DNA of 64,000 nucleotides from assembly GCA_031404815.1 (NCBI GenBank), contig JANNIH010000016.1, forward strand, positions 1-64,000, given 5' to 3'. Origin of the DNA: DASYKS01 sp031404815 (GTDB lineage: Bacteria > Acidobacteriota > Thermoanaerobaculia > Multivoradales > UBA5704). Both the position numbers and the translations under genes were made by a program. Of the stretch, positions 15,727-23,289 are shown in pieces. Under the pieces are notes generated by a model. It was given only the letters and a program-made list of their open reading frames with translations, was not told the DNA's origin and searched no databases. Every line of letters starts with the position of its first letter. Position 1 is the first letter of the stretch.

Positions 15727-16641
15727 ATGTCCGAAGGCCCCCTTTCGCCCGCCGATCTGACCCTTCGGTCCGAGGCTCCGGCGGTCTGGGCGGCGCTTTC
15801 GCCCCTCGGTCGACGGCTTTTGGAACCCGCGAACTTCTTGCCGCAACAGACCGCCGACGCTAGAGGGACCGCCTACAACGGCACGATCGGCCAGATCACC
15901 GACGGCCAGGGCAAGCCGTTGCCGCTCGAACCGATGGCTGCGGCGCTCTCCGGGTTGGCGCCAGGGGCCCGCGACCGCTCGTTCCTCTATTCGCCGGTCG
16001 AGGGGATCGCCGAAGTCCGCGCCGCCTGGCGGGAACGGCAGCGGCGGGGGATCTCGGGCGACATCCCCTCTTCGCTTCCGATCGCCACCTCCGGCCGCGA
16101 GTTGACGATCGGAAGTCTCGCGGAGATCTTCTTGGAATCCGGGCGCACGGCGCTGGTCGCTTCGCCCGCTTCGGCGGCATTCGAAGATCTGCTCACGCTC
16201 CACACCGGCTCGCGGATCGTGCCCGTGGAGCTCGACGGCGACGCTCTGGCTTCGGCGCTCGGGAAGCAGCCCGCCGACGAGCCGGCTTTTTTGCTGATTT
16301 CGGGAGTGGAGGTCACCGACCGAGCCGAAGTCAGCCGAGTGCTCGAAGCCGCCGGCCGCCCGCTGATCGTCGTTTGCGATGCCGGAGAGGCGCTCGATCC
16401 GCGGCCCTGGTTCTGGGACTTGAGCGGTCGGGCGCCCCATCTGGTGCCGTTCTTGATCGATGGTCCGGAGGATTCGTTTCCGGGTGCCAGGCTCGCGTTT
16501 CTCACCCTACCGTTTGCTCCCGACTCGGCGGTCGCCACCGCGCTCGAATCGAAGGTGAAGACGCTCCTGCGCGCGGTGGTCGGCTCACCACCGTCGCTCG
16601 CGCAGATGATCTGGTTGGAATCGGTGCGGCAGTCCGGTTAG
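15727..16641 (+). CDS. class I/II aminotransferase-like protein lacking the PLP lysine
   Basis: A 304-residue protein. Its start (NFLPQQTADARGTAYNGTIG, then QITDGQGKPLPLEPM) and the segments LYSPVEGIAEVRAAW, PLIVVCDAGEAL and FLIDGPEDSFPGARLAFLT align by eye with fold-type I aminotransferases of the NATIGIA...GKPMYL type. At the position of the PLP-binding lysine (family motif VK[LV]DGATKEDFVWGFRVGF) it has FLIDGPEDSF, so lysine is replaced by leucine. It also ends soon after that point, missing most of the C-terminal small domain (family ~430 residues). It therefore probably has no transaminase activity. The frame is intact with normal codon use, which suggests a retained non-catalytic protein more than a fresh pseudogene. 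It is convergent with the GH13 gene. Confidence 0.6.
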   Translation: MSEGPLSPADLTLRSEAPAVWAALSPLGRRLLEPANFLPQQTADARGTAYNGTIGQITDGQGKPLPLEPMAAALSGLAPGARDRSFLYSPVEGIAEVRAAWRERQRRGISGDIPSSLPIATSGRELTIGSLAEIFLESGRTALVASPASAAFEDLLTLHTGSRIVPVELDGDALASALGKQPADEPAFLLISGVEVTDRAEVSRVLEAAGRPLIVVCDAGEALDPRPWFWDLSGRAPHLVPFLIDGPEDSFPGARLAFLTLPFAPDSAVATALESKVKTLLRAVVGSPPSLAQMIWLESVRQSG

Positions 16642-16649
16642 GGAGCCGG

Positions 16650-18161
16650 TCAATTCGCGGCAGGACGGACGACAACCGCCACGGTCGAAAGCGGCGGCAG
16701 GTTCCAGCGGAGTAGGGTCCCATCGGGGGAAGCGAAACTCGGAATCGCGTCGCCGAACAGCGTTTCGAAGGTCGCGCCCGCGGCCACCAGACTCTTGGGA
16801 TCGAGCGTCAGCTCGCGGGGTGCGGTGCCGAGGTTGCTGGCGACCAGGATCGTCTCATCGCCGCTTTTCTTGGCGAACGCCAGGGCGGTCTTGTCGGCGA
16901 ACAGGGGGAGCCGTTCACCGCGCGTGAGCGCCGGGTGGGCGCGGCGCGCGCGCAGAATGCGCGAGGTTTTATCGACCAGTGCGGTGTCGAGCTTGCCCCA
17001 GGGCATGGGGATGCGCCCAACGTCGGTGAAGCCACCTTTCGGTCCGGCGTGGGCGAGGCCGGTCTCGGTGCCGTAATAGAGCACGATCGGACCCGACAGG
17101 CTGGCCATGAAACCGAGTGCTGCGGAGAGGCGCTCCGGCCGGTCGGCCCAGGACATGAAACGCGCCAGATCGTGATTGTCGAGGAAGCGGGCGAGCCCGG
17201 CGCCGGGCCCGACGATTTTCTCGTAACTTTGGAGCGAGGATTCGAGATCCTGGCCGCCGCCACCCCGAGCGAACGCCCCAACGAGCGCGGACTGGACCGG
17301 AAAATCGAGCAGCGCGTCGAACTGCGGTTTGCCGTCGATCGGTGCCGCGTAGGTGGCGATCTCGCGGGCGTTCCCTTCCGCGCCCCCTTGGTCCTGCCAG
17401 CATTCGCCGACCAAGAGCGCGCCCGGTTTCGCGGCTTTCACCTCGGCATACAGCTCGGTCCAGAAGTCGTGAGGAATGCCGCGGACGTAGTCGAGCCGCA
17501 GGCCGTCCACCCCTTCGTCGCGCAGCCAGTGGAGCGCCACGTTCTTCAAGAATCGCCGGGTCGGCTCGTGGCCGAAGTCCCAATAGCGATAGCCGCTGCC
17601 CCAACTGTCCCAGAGTTTTTCGGCCTCTTGGCGTGCTGCGGTCGTGCGCGGCCGCAGTCCGTCGGGATCGCCCGCGGGCTTTTGATAGACACCGGCCGCG
17701 TGGTTCAGAGGGATGTCGAGAATCGTTCGGATGCCGCGCTTCGCCAATTCAAGGCGGAGCTTGCGGAACAGTGCGAGCGATGCATCGGGGTCGCCCGGGA
17801 TGCCGATCGCTTCGCCGATCCGGTAATAGTTCGTGACGTCGTAGCCGTGAGAGCTGCGGCTCGCGAAGACCGGCGACAGCCAGATCGCATCAACCCCCAG
17901 CTGCTCCAGAAAGTCGAGGTGATCGAGAATTCCCTGGAGGTCGCCGCCGGCATAGCGCGGGTGTTTCCAGCCGGAGATCTCGCCGTCGTTGGCGGTATTT
18001 CCGTTGGCGAACATCTCGATCGTCACATGGTAGATCGTCCAGCCGAACTCCGGCACGGGGGGAGACGCCGTCGCCGGAGCGCAGAGAGCCCCCATCAGGG
18101 CCACCACCACGGATGCTCCGCGAAGCCAGGTTTTCAGATTCGGAGATCTCAACTCTCTCAA
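16650..18161 (-). CDS. secreted alpha-amylase family (GH13) glycosidase
   Basis: A ~503-residue TIM-barrel glycoside hydrolase. After a signal peptide (LKTWLRGASVVVALMGALC to ATASP) come GH13 regions: LDIPLNHAA (region I), DGLRLDYVRG with the nucleophile Asp (about residue 220), LLVGECW with the acid/base Glu (about 250) and FLDNHDLARF (about 328), then a C-terminal beta domain ending LPPLSTVAVVV. It likely acts on alpha-1,4-glucans outside the cytoplasm. The start is uncertain: TTG codons at 18161 and 18152 follow an AAGGAC-like site inside a run of 9-bp repeats, and no ATG is well placed. It lies 15 bp after the preceding gene in a four-gene minus-strand cluster. Confidence 0.85.
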   Translation of the reverse strand: MRELRSPNLKTWLRGASVVVALMGALCAPATASPPVPEFGWTIYHVTIEMFANGNTANDGEISGWKHPRYAGGDLQGILDHLDFLEQLGVDAIWLSPVFASRSSHGYDVTNYYRIGEAIGIPGDPDASLALFRKLRLELAKRGIRTILDIPLNHAAGVYQKPAGDPDGLRPRTTAARQEAEKLWDSWGSGYRYWDFGHEPTRRFLKNVALHWLRDEGVDGLRLDYVRGIPHDFWTELYAEVKAAKPGALLVGECWQDQGGAEGNAREIATYAAPIDGKPQFDALLDFPVQSALVGAFARGGGGQDLESSLQSYEKIVGPGAGLARFLDNHDLARFMSWADRPERLSAALGFMASLSGPIVLYYGTETGLAHAGPKGGFTDVGRIPMPWGKLDTALVDKTSRILRARRAHPALTRGERLPLFADKTALAFAKKSGDETILVASNLGTAPRELTLDPKSLVAAGATFETLFGDAIPSFASPDGTLLRWNLPPLSTVAVVVRPAAN

Positions 18162-18175
18162 GTCCTTTAAGTCCT

Positions 18176-19372
18176 TTAAGTCCTTGCGGTCTCTTCGGTC
18201 CCTCGCTTCCCCTTTGGTGGCGGTACCGGCGTTGCGTTCGGCTTCGGTGCCTCTTCGGGCACCGCCACGCATCCGTCGGCCGCGTCCTCGCCGCACGCCC
18301 CTGGGAAGGGAGAAACGCTCGTCTGGGCCGTCGCCTCGATGCACTCCTCATCGCCCTCCACGCAGGCGATTTCGTTTTCGTCGCCGACTGCTGCCGCTGC
18401 ATCGTCCGCCATGGCCGCATCGTCCGCTTCGGACTCCTCATCCACCTCCGGTTCGTCCTCTTCACCCTCGCCCGTTTCGAGGATCGAGGCGACCGCAGCC
18501 AGGCTCTCGGGCATTTCCGTGGTCTCTTTGAGGAAGTTCCAGGCTTTCCCCTGATCGAGATCGAGCACGACAAGCGAGCCGGATTCGGCTTCGGTTTGGA
18601 TCTGCTCGACGATTGGGTCGACTGCGGCGTATGCGGTACGCCGGGCCTTCGGGGCGGCGGCTTTGAGCGCCGCCCATTCGCCTTCGATCTCCGGCATCGC
18701 CGCGAGTGCGATCAGGTAGGCGTCGAGATCGTTCGCCGGGTTGATCGCGGCTTCGGTGCGGGCGCGGAACCGGGCCAGGCGGCGCGCCTCTTCGACCTGG
18801 TGGGCGCGGCGCGCTTTGGCTTCGAGCAGAGTCAGTTGGCGGGCGAGCCTCTCTTGGGCTCGACGGACCACCTCCAGCCGGTGCACCTCTTCGGCCGAAA
18901 GCGGGCGATCCTGCCGGTGGCGCACACCCTCCGCCCCGTAGGTGCCGTGGAACACCGTCCACGAGGTGCGAAGGGTGGCGAGGCCTGCCTGCACTCCGGC
19001 GTTCGCGAGGTCGATCCGCTCCCAGACGGCACCCAGCTCGGCGATCCGGGCGGAGGTGCGGGCGACGTAAGTGAACAGTGCGGGCTTCGGTTGGCCGAGC
19101 GCACCGCCGACCTCGGCGAGCGCTTGGCTCGCCCCTTGGAGCGCAGCCCAGAAGGGTGCCACCCGCCCGGGGTCCGTGGTGAAGCGAAGATCGGCCGAAG
19201 CGGCCTGCCGCATCGTGCCGAGCGCGCGCGTCGCGATCGCGAGCAGCGACGGTGCCGACACGCCCGGCGGCGGTGTGCCCTGGGCGGTCACGGTGCCTGG
19301 CCAAAACCCCCAGAGGAGGAGCGCGACGAGCGTGGCTATCGAAGCGGGGCGGGTCCGGTCGAAGATCTTCAT
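18176..19372 (-). CDS. exported hypothetical protein with acidic C-terminal region
   Basis: A 398-residue protein of unknown function. A signal peptide (MKIFDRTRPASIATLVALLL to WPGTVTAQG) is followed by about 270 alpha-helical residues rich in Ala/Arg/Leu with coiled-coil character (RRAQERLARQLTLLEAKARR). Then comes a strongly acidic stretch (GEGEEDEPEVDEESEADDA) and a short Cys-containing segment (ACVEGDEECIEAT, GACGEDAADGC) whose four cysteines could form disulfides. It closes with a Pro/Lys tail. I start at the ATG at 19372, which begins a proper signal peptide. It lies between an O-methyltransferase and a GH13 gene on the same strand. Confidence 0.65.
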   Translation of the reverse strand: MKIFDRTRPASIATLVALLLWGFWPGTVTAQGTPPPGVSAPSLLAIATRALGTMRQAASADLRFTTDPGRVAPFWAALQGASQALAEVGGALGQPKPALFTYVARTSARIAELGAVWERIDLANAGVQAGLATLRTSWTVFHGTYGAEGVRHRQDRPLSAEEVHRLEVVRRAQERLARQLTLLEAKARRAHQVEEARRLARFRARTEAAINPANDLDAYLIALAAMPEIEGEWAALKAAAPKARRTAYAAVDPIVEQIQTEAESGSLVVLDLDQGKAWNFLKETTEMPESLAAVASILETGEGEEDEPEVDEESEADDAAMADDAAAAVGDENEIACVEGDEECIEATAQTSVSPFPGACGEDAADGCVAVPEEAPKPNATPVPPPKGKRGTEETART

Positions 19373-19442
19373 GGCGTAGTCGTTCGTGCTGTATACGAGG
19401 CCCGAGGGCAATGCGTCGGCCGAGTGGCTCGGCGCCGGTCCT

Positions 19443-20144
19443 CTAGAACGGGCCGCCCATCTCCAGGATCAACGGTTTGGTCTTGGTCGCGAGGCCGACA
19501 CCGTCTCCCAGGGGTAAGACCACCGCTTCGAGCTGTGGGTGAATCATCAGGTAGCCATTGAACGACAAGAGCGCCTCGGTGGTCGGATCGTCCTCGTCCG
19601 AATCGGCGAAGTTGGCGACCCGGCCGCCCCAGAGCAGGTTGTCGACCACGACCAGGCCGCCCACCCGGAGTTTGGGCAGGACGAGATCGAGATAGCGCCG
19701 GTATTCGCTCTTCACCGCATCCAGATAGACGAGGTCGAACGGACCCTCGATCGCGTCGATCGCAACGTGGCCGCCGAGCAGGGCGAGCGCCTCGCCATGG
19801 ATCAGTTCGACCCGATCGAGAACGCCCCCCCGTTCGAGATAGCCGCGCGCCTCGGCCAGGATGTCCGCATCCGCGTCGATCGACAGCACCCGCGCCTCGG
19901 CTGCGGCGCGCGCGAGGCAGAGCGTGCCGTAGCCGATCGAGGTCCCGATCTCCAGAATTCGCCGGGCGCCGACCGAGCGGGCGAGCACTCCCAGCAGGCG
20001 GCCGACCTCGGGGTCCGAGATCGGCAGCTTGCGTTCGGCGGCGACCTGCTCCATCTCGCGGCGGAGCGGATCGCGCGGCGGCAGCAACCGGTCGAGGTAG
20101 CGCTCTTGCTCAGGGCGAAGGATGGCGCCCGCGCCGTGCTTCAT
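19443..20144 (-). CDS. class I SAM-dependent O-methyltransferase
   Basis: A 233-residue enzyme resembling the caffeoyl-CoA/catechol O-methyltransferase family (PF01596). It has the SAM-binding motif RRILEIGTSIGYGTLCLA, the acidic residue after strand 2 in VLSIDADADIL, the metal-coordinating DLVYLDAVKSEYRRYLD, and VVVDNLLWGGRVAN with the second metal-site Asp-Asn. Members transfer methyl from SAM to catechol-type hydroxyls with Mg2+; the substrate is unknown here. The gene begins 4 bp after the lipoprotein gene, so the two are probably translated from one transcript. Confidence 0.87.
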   Translation of the reverse strand: MKHGAGAILRPEQERYLDRLLPPRDPLRREMEQVAAERKLPISDPEVGRLLGVLARSVGARRILEIGTSIGYGTLCLARAAAEARVLSIDADADILAEARGYLERGGVLDRVELIHGEALALLGGHVAIDAIEGPFDLVYLDAVKSEYRRYLDLVLPKLRVGGLVVVDNLLWGGRVANFADSDEDDPTTEALLSFNGYLMIHPQLEAVVLPLGDGVGLATKTKPLILEMGGPF

Positions 20145-20148
20145 CGGC

Positions 20149-21027
20149 TCACGCCTTGGGCGACCAAGCGGCGTTTTCCAGAGCCAGGGAACGCTGGTGG
20201 GGCGAGCCGGTCACTTCGAGGCGAAAGTCGGTCTGGAACCGGATCACACACTGGCCGCCGGCCGGAACCGCCTCGATCGTGATCGGCACCAGGTGGACGC
20301 CCGGTCCGGAGACGTTCGTTTCCGCGCCGCCGCAGCTGTTCGCGACCTGCACCGAGGGAGGCTGGGTGCCGGTGAGCACCAGTTTTTCGCCCGGGTTGTC
20401 GCCCGTCGGAATGCGCACCGAGAGCCAGAGCGTGCCGGGCTTGGTGACGGGTGCAAGGCGGATCGCACCGTTCCCCGCCAGCCAGCGGCGGACCAGAGTC
20501 TGGCGATCCCCGCCATCTTCCGCCGCAAGCCAGGTGCGGGTGAACAAGAGCTTCGGGGCCAGCTTATCGACCGGCGGCACTTCGATCTCGCCGACCACGT
20601 ATTCCTTCTTCTTGAGCTGCTTGCCTGTGGTTTCGAGCGCCCACCGGTCGCTGCCTGGAGCGTAGAGGCCTACCACCAGGCGGTGCTTGCCCTCCGGCAG
20701 GGGAGTGGCGAGCGCGGTCTGGTAGAGGTGAACGTTGTAGGTTTGGGGTGAGCCGGGTGAAAACGCCGCGGGGTAAGGGTGATCGAACGTCCGCTCGATC
20801 GTTCCCTTCTCATCGACCAGATGGACGAAGACGGTAGGGGTGGCGGCGATCGCGGAGATCGGCTCCCAGGTCAGCTTGACCGTGGCGAGCTCAGGATACG
20901 GAAGGCGGAGCGTCGCCGGTTCGACCCGAAGGCGGGCCACCGGGGCTTCAGAGCGTCCACAACCGGCCGCGAAGGCCAGCGGGAGCAGAGCGAGGCAAGG
21001 GAGGGTGCGGAGAAGTGTCTTCTTCAT
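20149..21027 (-). CDS. hypothetical lipoprotein
   Basis: A 292-residue protein with a lipoprotein signal (MKKTLLRTLPCLALLPLAFA followed by AGC, lipobox Cys at about residue 23). The mature part is mostly beta: VARLRVEPATLRLPYPELAT and VKLTWEPISAIAATPTVFVH suggest an Ig-like or beta-sandwich domain (residues ~30-140), followed by a second beta-rich region ending RFQTDFRLEVTGSPHQRSLA. No family is recognised with confidence. It is first in the minus-strand cluster with the methyltransferase, the acidic exported protein and the amylase. Confidence 0.68.
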   Translation of the reverse strand: MKKTLLRTLPCLALLPLAFAAGCGRSEAPVARLRVEPATLRLPYPELATVKLTWEPISAIAATPTVFVHLVDEKGTIERTFDHPYPAAFSPGSPQTYNVHLYQTALATPLPEGKHRLVVGLYAPGSDRWALETTGKQLKKKEYVVGEIEVPPVDKLAPKLLFTRTWLAAEDGGDRQTLVRRWLAGNGAIRLAPVTKPGTLWLSVRIPTGDNPGEKLVLTGTQPPSVQVANSCGGAETNVSGPGVHLVPITIEAVPAGGQCVIRFQTDFRLEVTGSPHQRSLALENAAWSPKA

Positions 21028-21303
21028 GGGGCTGTGACGCTAGCTAGGGCGGGGAGCGGTGTCAAGCTGCCCGGCCCCAAAGCCCCCCAAAGCCGGCGCC
21101 GATCCGGTTCGTTTCCTTCGAAGGTTGGTTCGAGCGGCGGGAATAGGCGTTTCGACCGTGAAATCGTCCAACGGAGGTGCCGTCAGCCCAATTCATCCAC
21201 CGAATGGGGCCAATCGGCGGCCGAATGCCTCGATTTGCCGATACAAAAAGTGCTCGGGACCTTCAAAGTCATTAGCTGGTCCGCTCAGTACAGTGGATGG
21301 ATA
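21028..21303. other. non-coding stretch before the 21-bp array
   Basis: No gene, tRNA or clear terminator is seen here. It becomes less GC-rich toward the array (cattagctggtccgctcagt) and may contain further decayed repeat units. Any promoter of the lipoprotein operon, which reads leftward from 21027, should lie in the first ~100 bases, but I see no convincing -35/-10 pair. Confidence 0.4.
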
Positions 21304-21550
21304 GTCCAGATCAATGTCTGAGCCAGCAAGACTTACAGCTTAGGACTCCAGATCAATAGCTGGATAGTCCAGATCAATAGCTGGATAGTTCAGATCAATA
21401 GCTGGATAGTCCAGATCAATGACTGGATCGTCCAGATCAATAGCTGGAGAGACCGGATCAATAACGGGATAATCCAGATCAATAGCTGGGCCATCGAGAT
21501 CAAGAGTGCAACAGTCCAGATCGATAGCTGCGCAGTCCAGTTCGATGCTT
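21304..21550. repeat. 21-bp tandem repeat array, about 12 units
   Basis: The core gtccagatcaat recurs with exact 21-bp spacing at 21304, 21346, 21367, 21388, 21409, 21430, 21451, 21472, 21493, 21514 and 21535, with one badly decayed unit between the first two. Central units differ by one or two bases (rest of the unit: agctggata); outer units are more diverged, as expected when an array homogenises from its middle. On the minus strand the array is open in one frame and reads as a heptapeptide repeat, AIDLDYP, ten times before GAG TCC TAA. That frame has no ATG, GTG or TTG start in the available upstream sequence, so I do not call a gene. It is more AT-rich than its surroundings. Confidence 0.9.
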
Positions 21551-21699
21551 CCGGGGCCGAATGAACCGACTTGTCGGCAGCGCTCTTCCTTTCGGCGACC
21601 GCCGGGGAGTTTGCGGAGACCTTTGGCAGGCCGGTTGCTTCCGGTTCCTCGACTTAAACCCCGCCCCGCGCGCCTCCAGCCCTCTAGGAGTTCGATCTA

Positions 21700-21840
21700 C
21701 CGCTCGCCCGCCACCTCCGCGATCTCGATCCCGCCGTTCGTGGTGTCGATTCGAGCGAGGTTTTGGCCGTTAGGTCGGCGAGGTCGGCTTCGATGCGGCC
21801 GTTGACCGTCGAAGCTTCGATCGAACCGTGGGCGTGGTGG
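21700..21840 (-). pseudogene. fragment of a DUF4097 protein gene with internal deletion
   Basis: The minus strand reads HGSIEASTVNGRIEADLADL then TAKTSLEST, followed in another frame by DTTNGGIEIAEVAGER and a stop. Both parts match the intact DUF4097 gene at 26749-27600 (GSIEASTVNGRIEADLADLA, RTSLEST, and DTTNGGIEIAELTGGR). The 5' part of the gene is absent. About 150 bp between the two segments are deleted, probably by recombination between the repeated NGGI-coding motifs, which also breaks the frame. The two copies are in the same orientation and lie on either side of the histidine kinase module. Confidence 0.85.
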
Positions 21841-21916
21841 GCGGATCAATCGGTAGCGTCCGTCGCGGTTCCGGTTCTAGCGCGGGGGCTGTCAAGCCGC
21901 CCAGCCGCCCTCGTCC

Positions 21917-22879
21917 CTAAGTACCTGTCTCTGGGGGTACGCCTGGTCCTCCATCCTCTGGGGCACCTGATGGCGGCGGCTCGTCCGGAGGCGGACCCCC
22001 TTCGCTCGCGGGCGGTGGCGGGGGTGGCTTTCGGCGTTCCTTCTTCAATCGCTCCAAGACCTTGGTCAGCACCTGCTGCGCGCGAATTCGGATCTCCGGA
22101 TCGGCATCCTTGTCGTCTCTCAGGTGTACCAACGAGGACACGGAACCATGGGATCCGATCTGCTCGAGCTGAAGGAGTGCCTTGAGAACCTCGGCTTCGT
22201 CCGGATAGAAGAGATCGAGGGCAGCGTTCGCTTCGAAGATCAGGCTGCCAATCCTCCGCGTTTCGGCGGGTTTCAAGGCGTCTCCAAAGCCTTCTACGAT
22301 CCCGACCAGGAGATTCGAATGGTGGGAGAGAACCGCTTCGAGGAAGCGTTGATTTGAAGCAAGCCGGTCCTCCTGGGCCTTGAGGTCTGACTTGAAGGTC
22401 TCGACTCTCGCTTCAAGGGTCCTACTCGCCTCCGCAAGCTCCTCTCGCTCCTTGGCCACTTCAATCCTAAATTCCCTGAAGCGTGCCCATTCGAAGAAGC
22501 CGAGTCCGGCAAGGAAAATCGCGAAAATTGCGGTAACTACCGCGACAAGGAAGGTCGCGTAGTCCAGAATCAAGGCGGCCGACAGGTGTTCCAGGATTCC
22601 GGTTTGCGTCCCGCCGACGGGGTCTTCAGGTGGGCTCTCTTTTGTCTCGTCCGGTATGCTCTGACTCCCGATTGTTCCCAGTTGAACAATGCCGGGGATC
22701 TCGCCGTCTATGTCGCTCCTTAGATTTGGCTGGGATGGGTCGCCTGTGGAAGATCCTACTTGGTTAGTTGTCGGTAGCGAATCCCCCTGTTCCGCGCCCA
22801 TTACGGCCGAGGCTGTAAGCGCGAGCAGGGCAACGCTGCAACCGACAATGAGGCCGAGACGCCATGCATGTCGTTTCAT
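21917..22879 (-). CDS. membrane-anchored coiled-coil protein of the kinase module
   Basis: A 320-residue protein of unknown function. It has an N-terminal signal or anchor (about residues 8-28), an exported low-complexity Ser/Pro/Gly segment (30-95), and a strong transmembrane helix at ~105-128 (FLVAVVTAIFAIFLAGLGFF). A coiled coil follows (about 133-180, KEREELAEASRTLEARVETF), then a helical domain with HEAT-like character (LFYPDEAEVLKALLQLEQIG, DKDADPEIRIRAQQVLTKVL) and a proline-rich tail. Its ATG overlaps the stop of the receiver gene by 4 nt, so it belongs to the histidine kinase-receiver operon and is a candidate output or input partner. Confidence 0.75.
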   Translation of the reverse strand: MKRHAWRLGLIVGCSVALLALTASAVMGAEQGDSLPTTNQVGSSTGDPSQPNLRSDIDGEIPGIVQLGTIGSQSIPDETKESPPEDPVGGTQTGILEHLSAALILDYATFLVAVVTAIFAIFLAGLGFFEWARFREFRIEVAKEREELAEASRTLEARVETFKSDLKAQEDRLASNQRFLEAVLSHHSNLLVGIVEGFGDALKPAETRRIGSLIFEANAALDLFYPDEAEVLKALLQLEQIGSHGSVSSLVHLRDDKDADPEIRIRAQQVLTKVLERLKKERRKPPPPPPASEGGPPPDEPPPSGAPEDGGPGVPPETGT

Positions 22880-23289
22880 GATCTCGCCGCTGCAAAAAGT
22901 TCCTCGATCTCCCGGGCGAGTTCCCGGACCGTGCGAGGCTTCTGGATATACCCCGCAACGCGACCGTCGCTCTTGAGGTGATCAAGTCCAGTTCTTGCTG
23001 TGTAAAGGACGATCCGACCTGTCCTGCCCGTGAACTTCTCAATCAAATCAAGCAAAATCAAACCAGTGGTCCTGCCGCCATCGCTCAGTTCCCGAGGGAC
23101 CACAGTGCCTGGGTCCATCATGATGTCGAGGATGATGAGGTCGTAAGGCCTGTCGAGCCTGCTTCCGAGCAGTTCAAGTGCCCGGTCTGGACCAGGCGCC
23201 AGGTCGACACGCCAGTCGCAGACCTCCTGGAAGTAGTCGATGGTTGCCCGTGCCTTCCGCACTTCGTCGTCAATCAGAAGTATTTGCAT
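22876..23289 (-). CDS. single-domain response regulator (receiver domain)
   Basis: A 137-residue CheY-like receiver with no output domain. The acidic pair is in MQILLIDDEV, the phospho-acceptor Asp in DLIILDIMMDPG, the switch Thr in IVLYTARTG and the conserved Lys in GYIQKPRTV. The loop after the phospho-Asp is longer than usual (PGTVVPRELSDGGRTTG). Its start lies inside the end of the histidine kinase gene (20-nt overlap) and its stop overlaps the next gene by 4 nt, so all three are translationally linked. Without a DNA-binding domain it probably acts by protein contact, perhaps on the coiled-coil membrane protein encoded next. Confidence 0.9.
   Translation of the reverse strand: MQILLIDDEVRKARATIDYFQEVCDWRVDLAPGPDRALELLGSRLDRPYDLIILDIMMDPGTVVPRELSDGGRTTGLILLDLIEKFTGRTGRIVLYTARTGLDHLKSDGRVAGYIQKPRTVRELAREIEELFAAARS

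Noticed and set aside
15628..16440. Upstream extension of htpG by 271 residues
   Set aside because: The frame is open only by codon bias; HtpG homology and the AGAGGAG ribosome site begin at 15627, and the extension is antisense to the aminotransferase-like gene.
18113..19561. 482-residue open frame antisense to the acidic exported protein
   Set aside because: The minus-strand gene has a signal peptide and natural composition; this frame does not.
21304..21700. Heptapeptide-repeat protein gene on the minus strand
   Set aside because: The frame is open and striking, but no ATG, GTG or TTG start exists before the upstream in-frame stop, so I record it as a repeat and not as a CDS.
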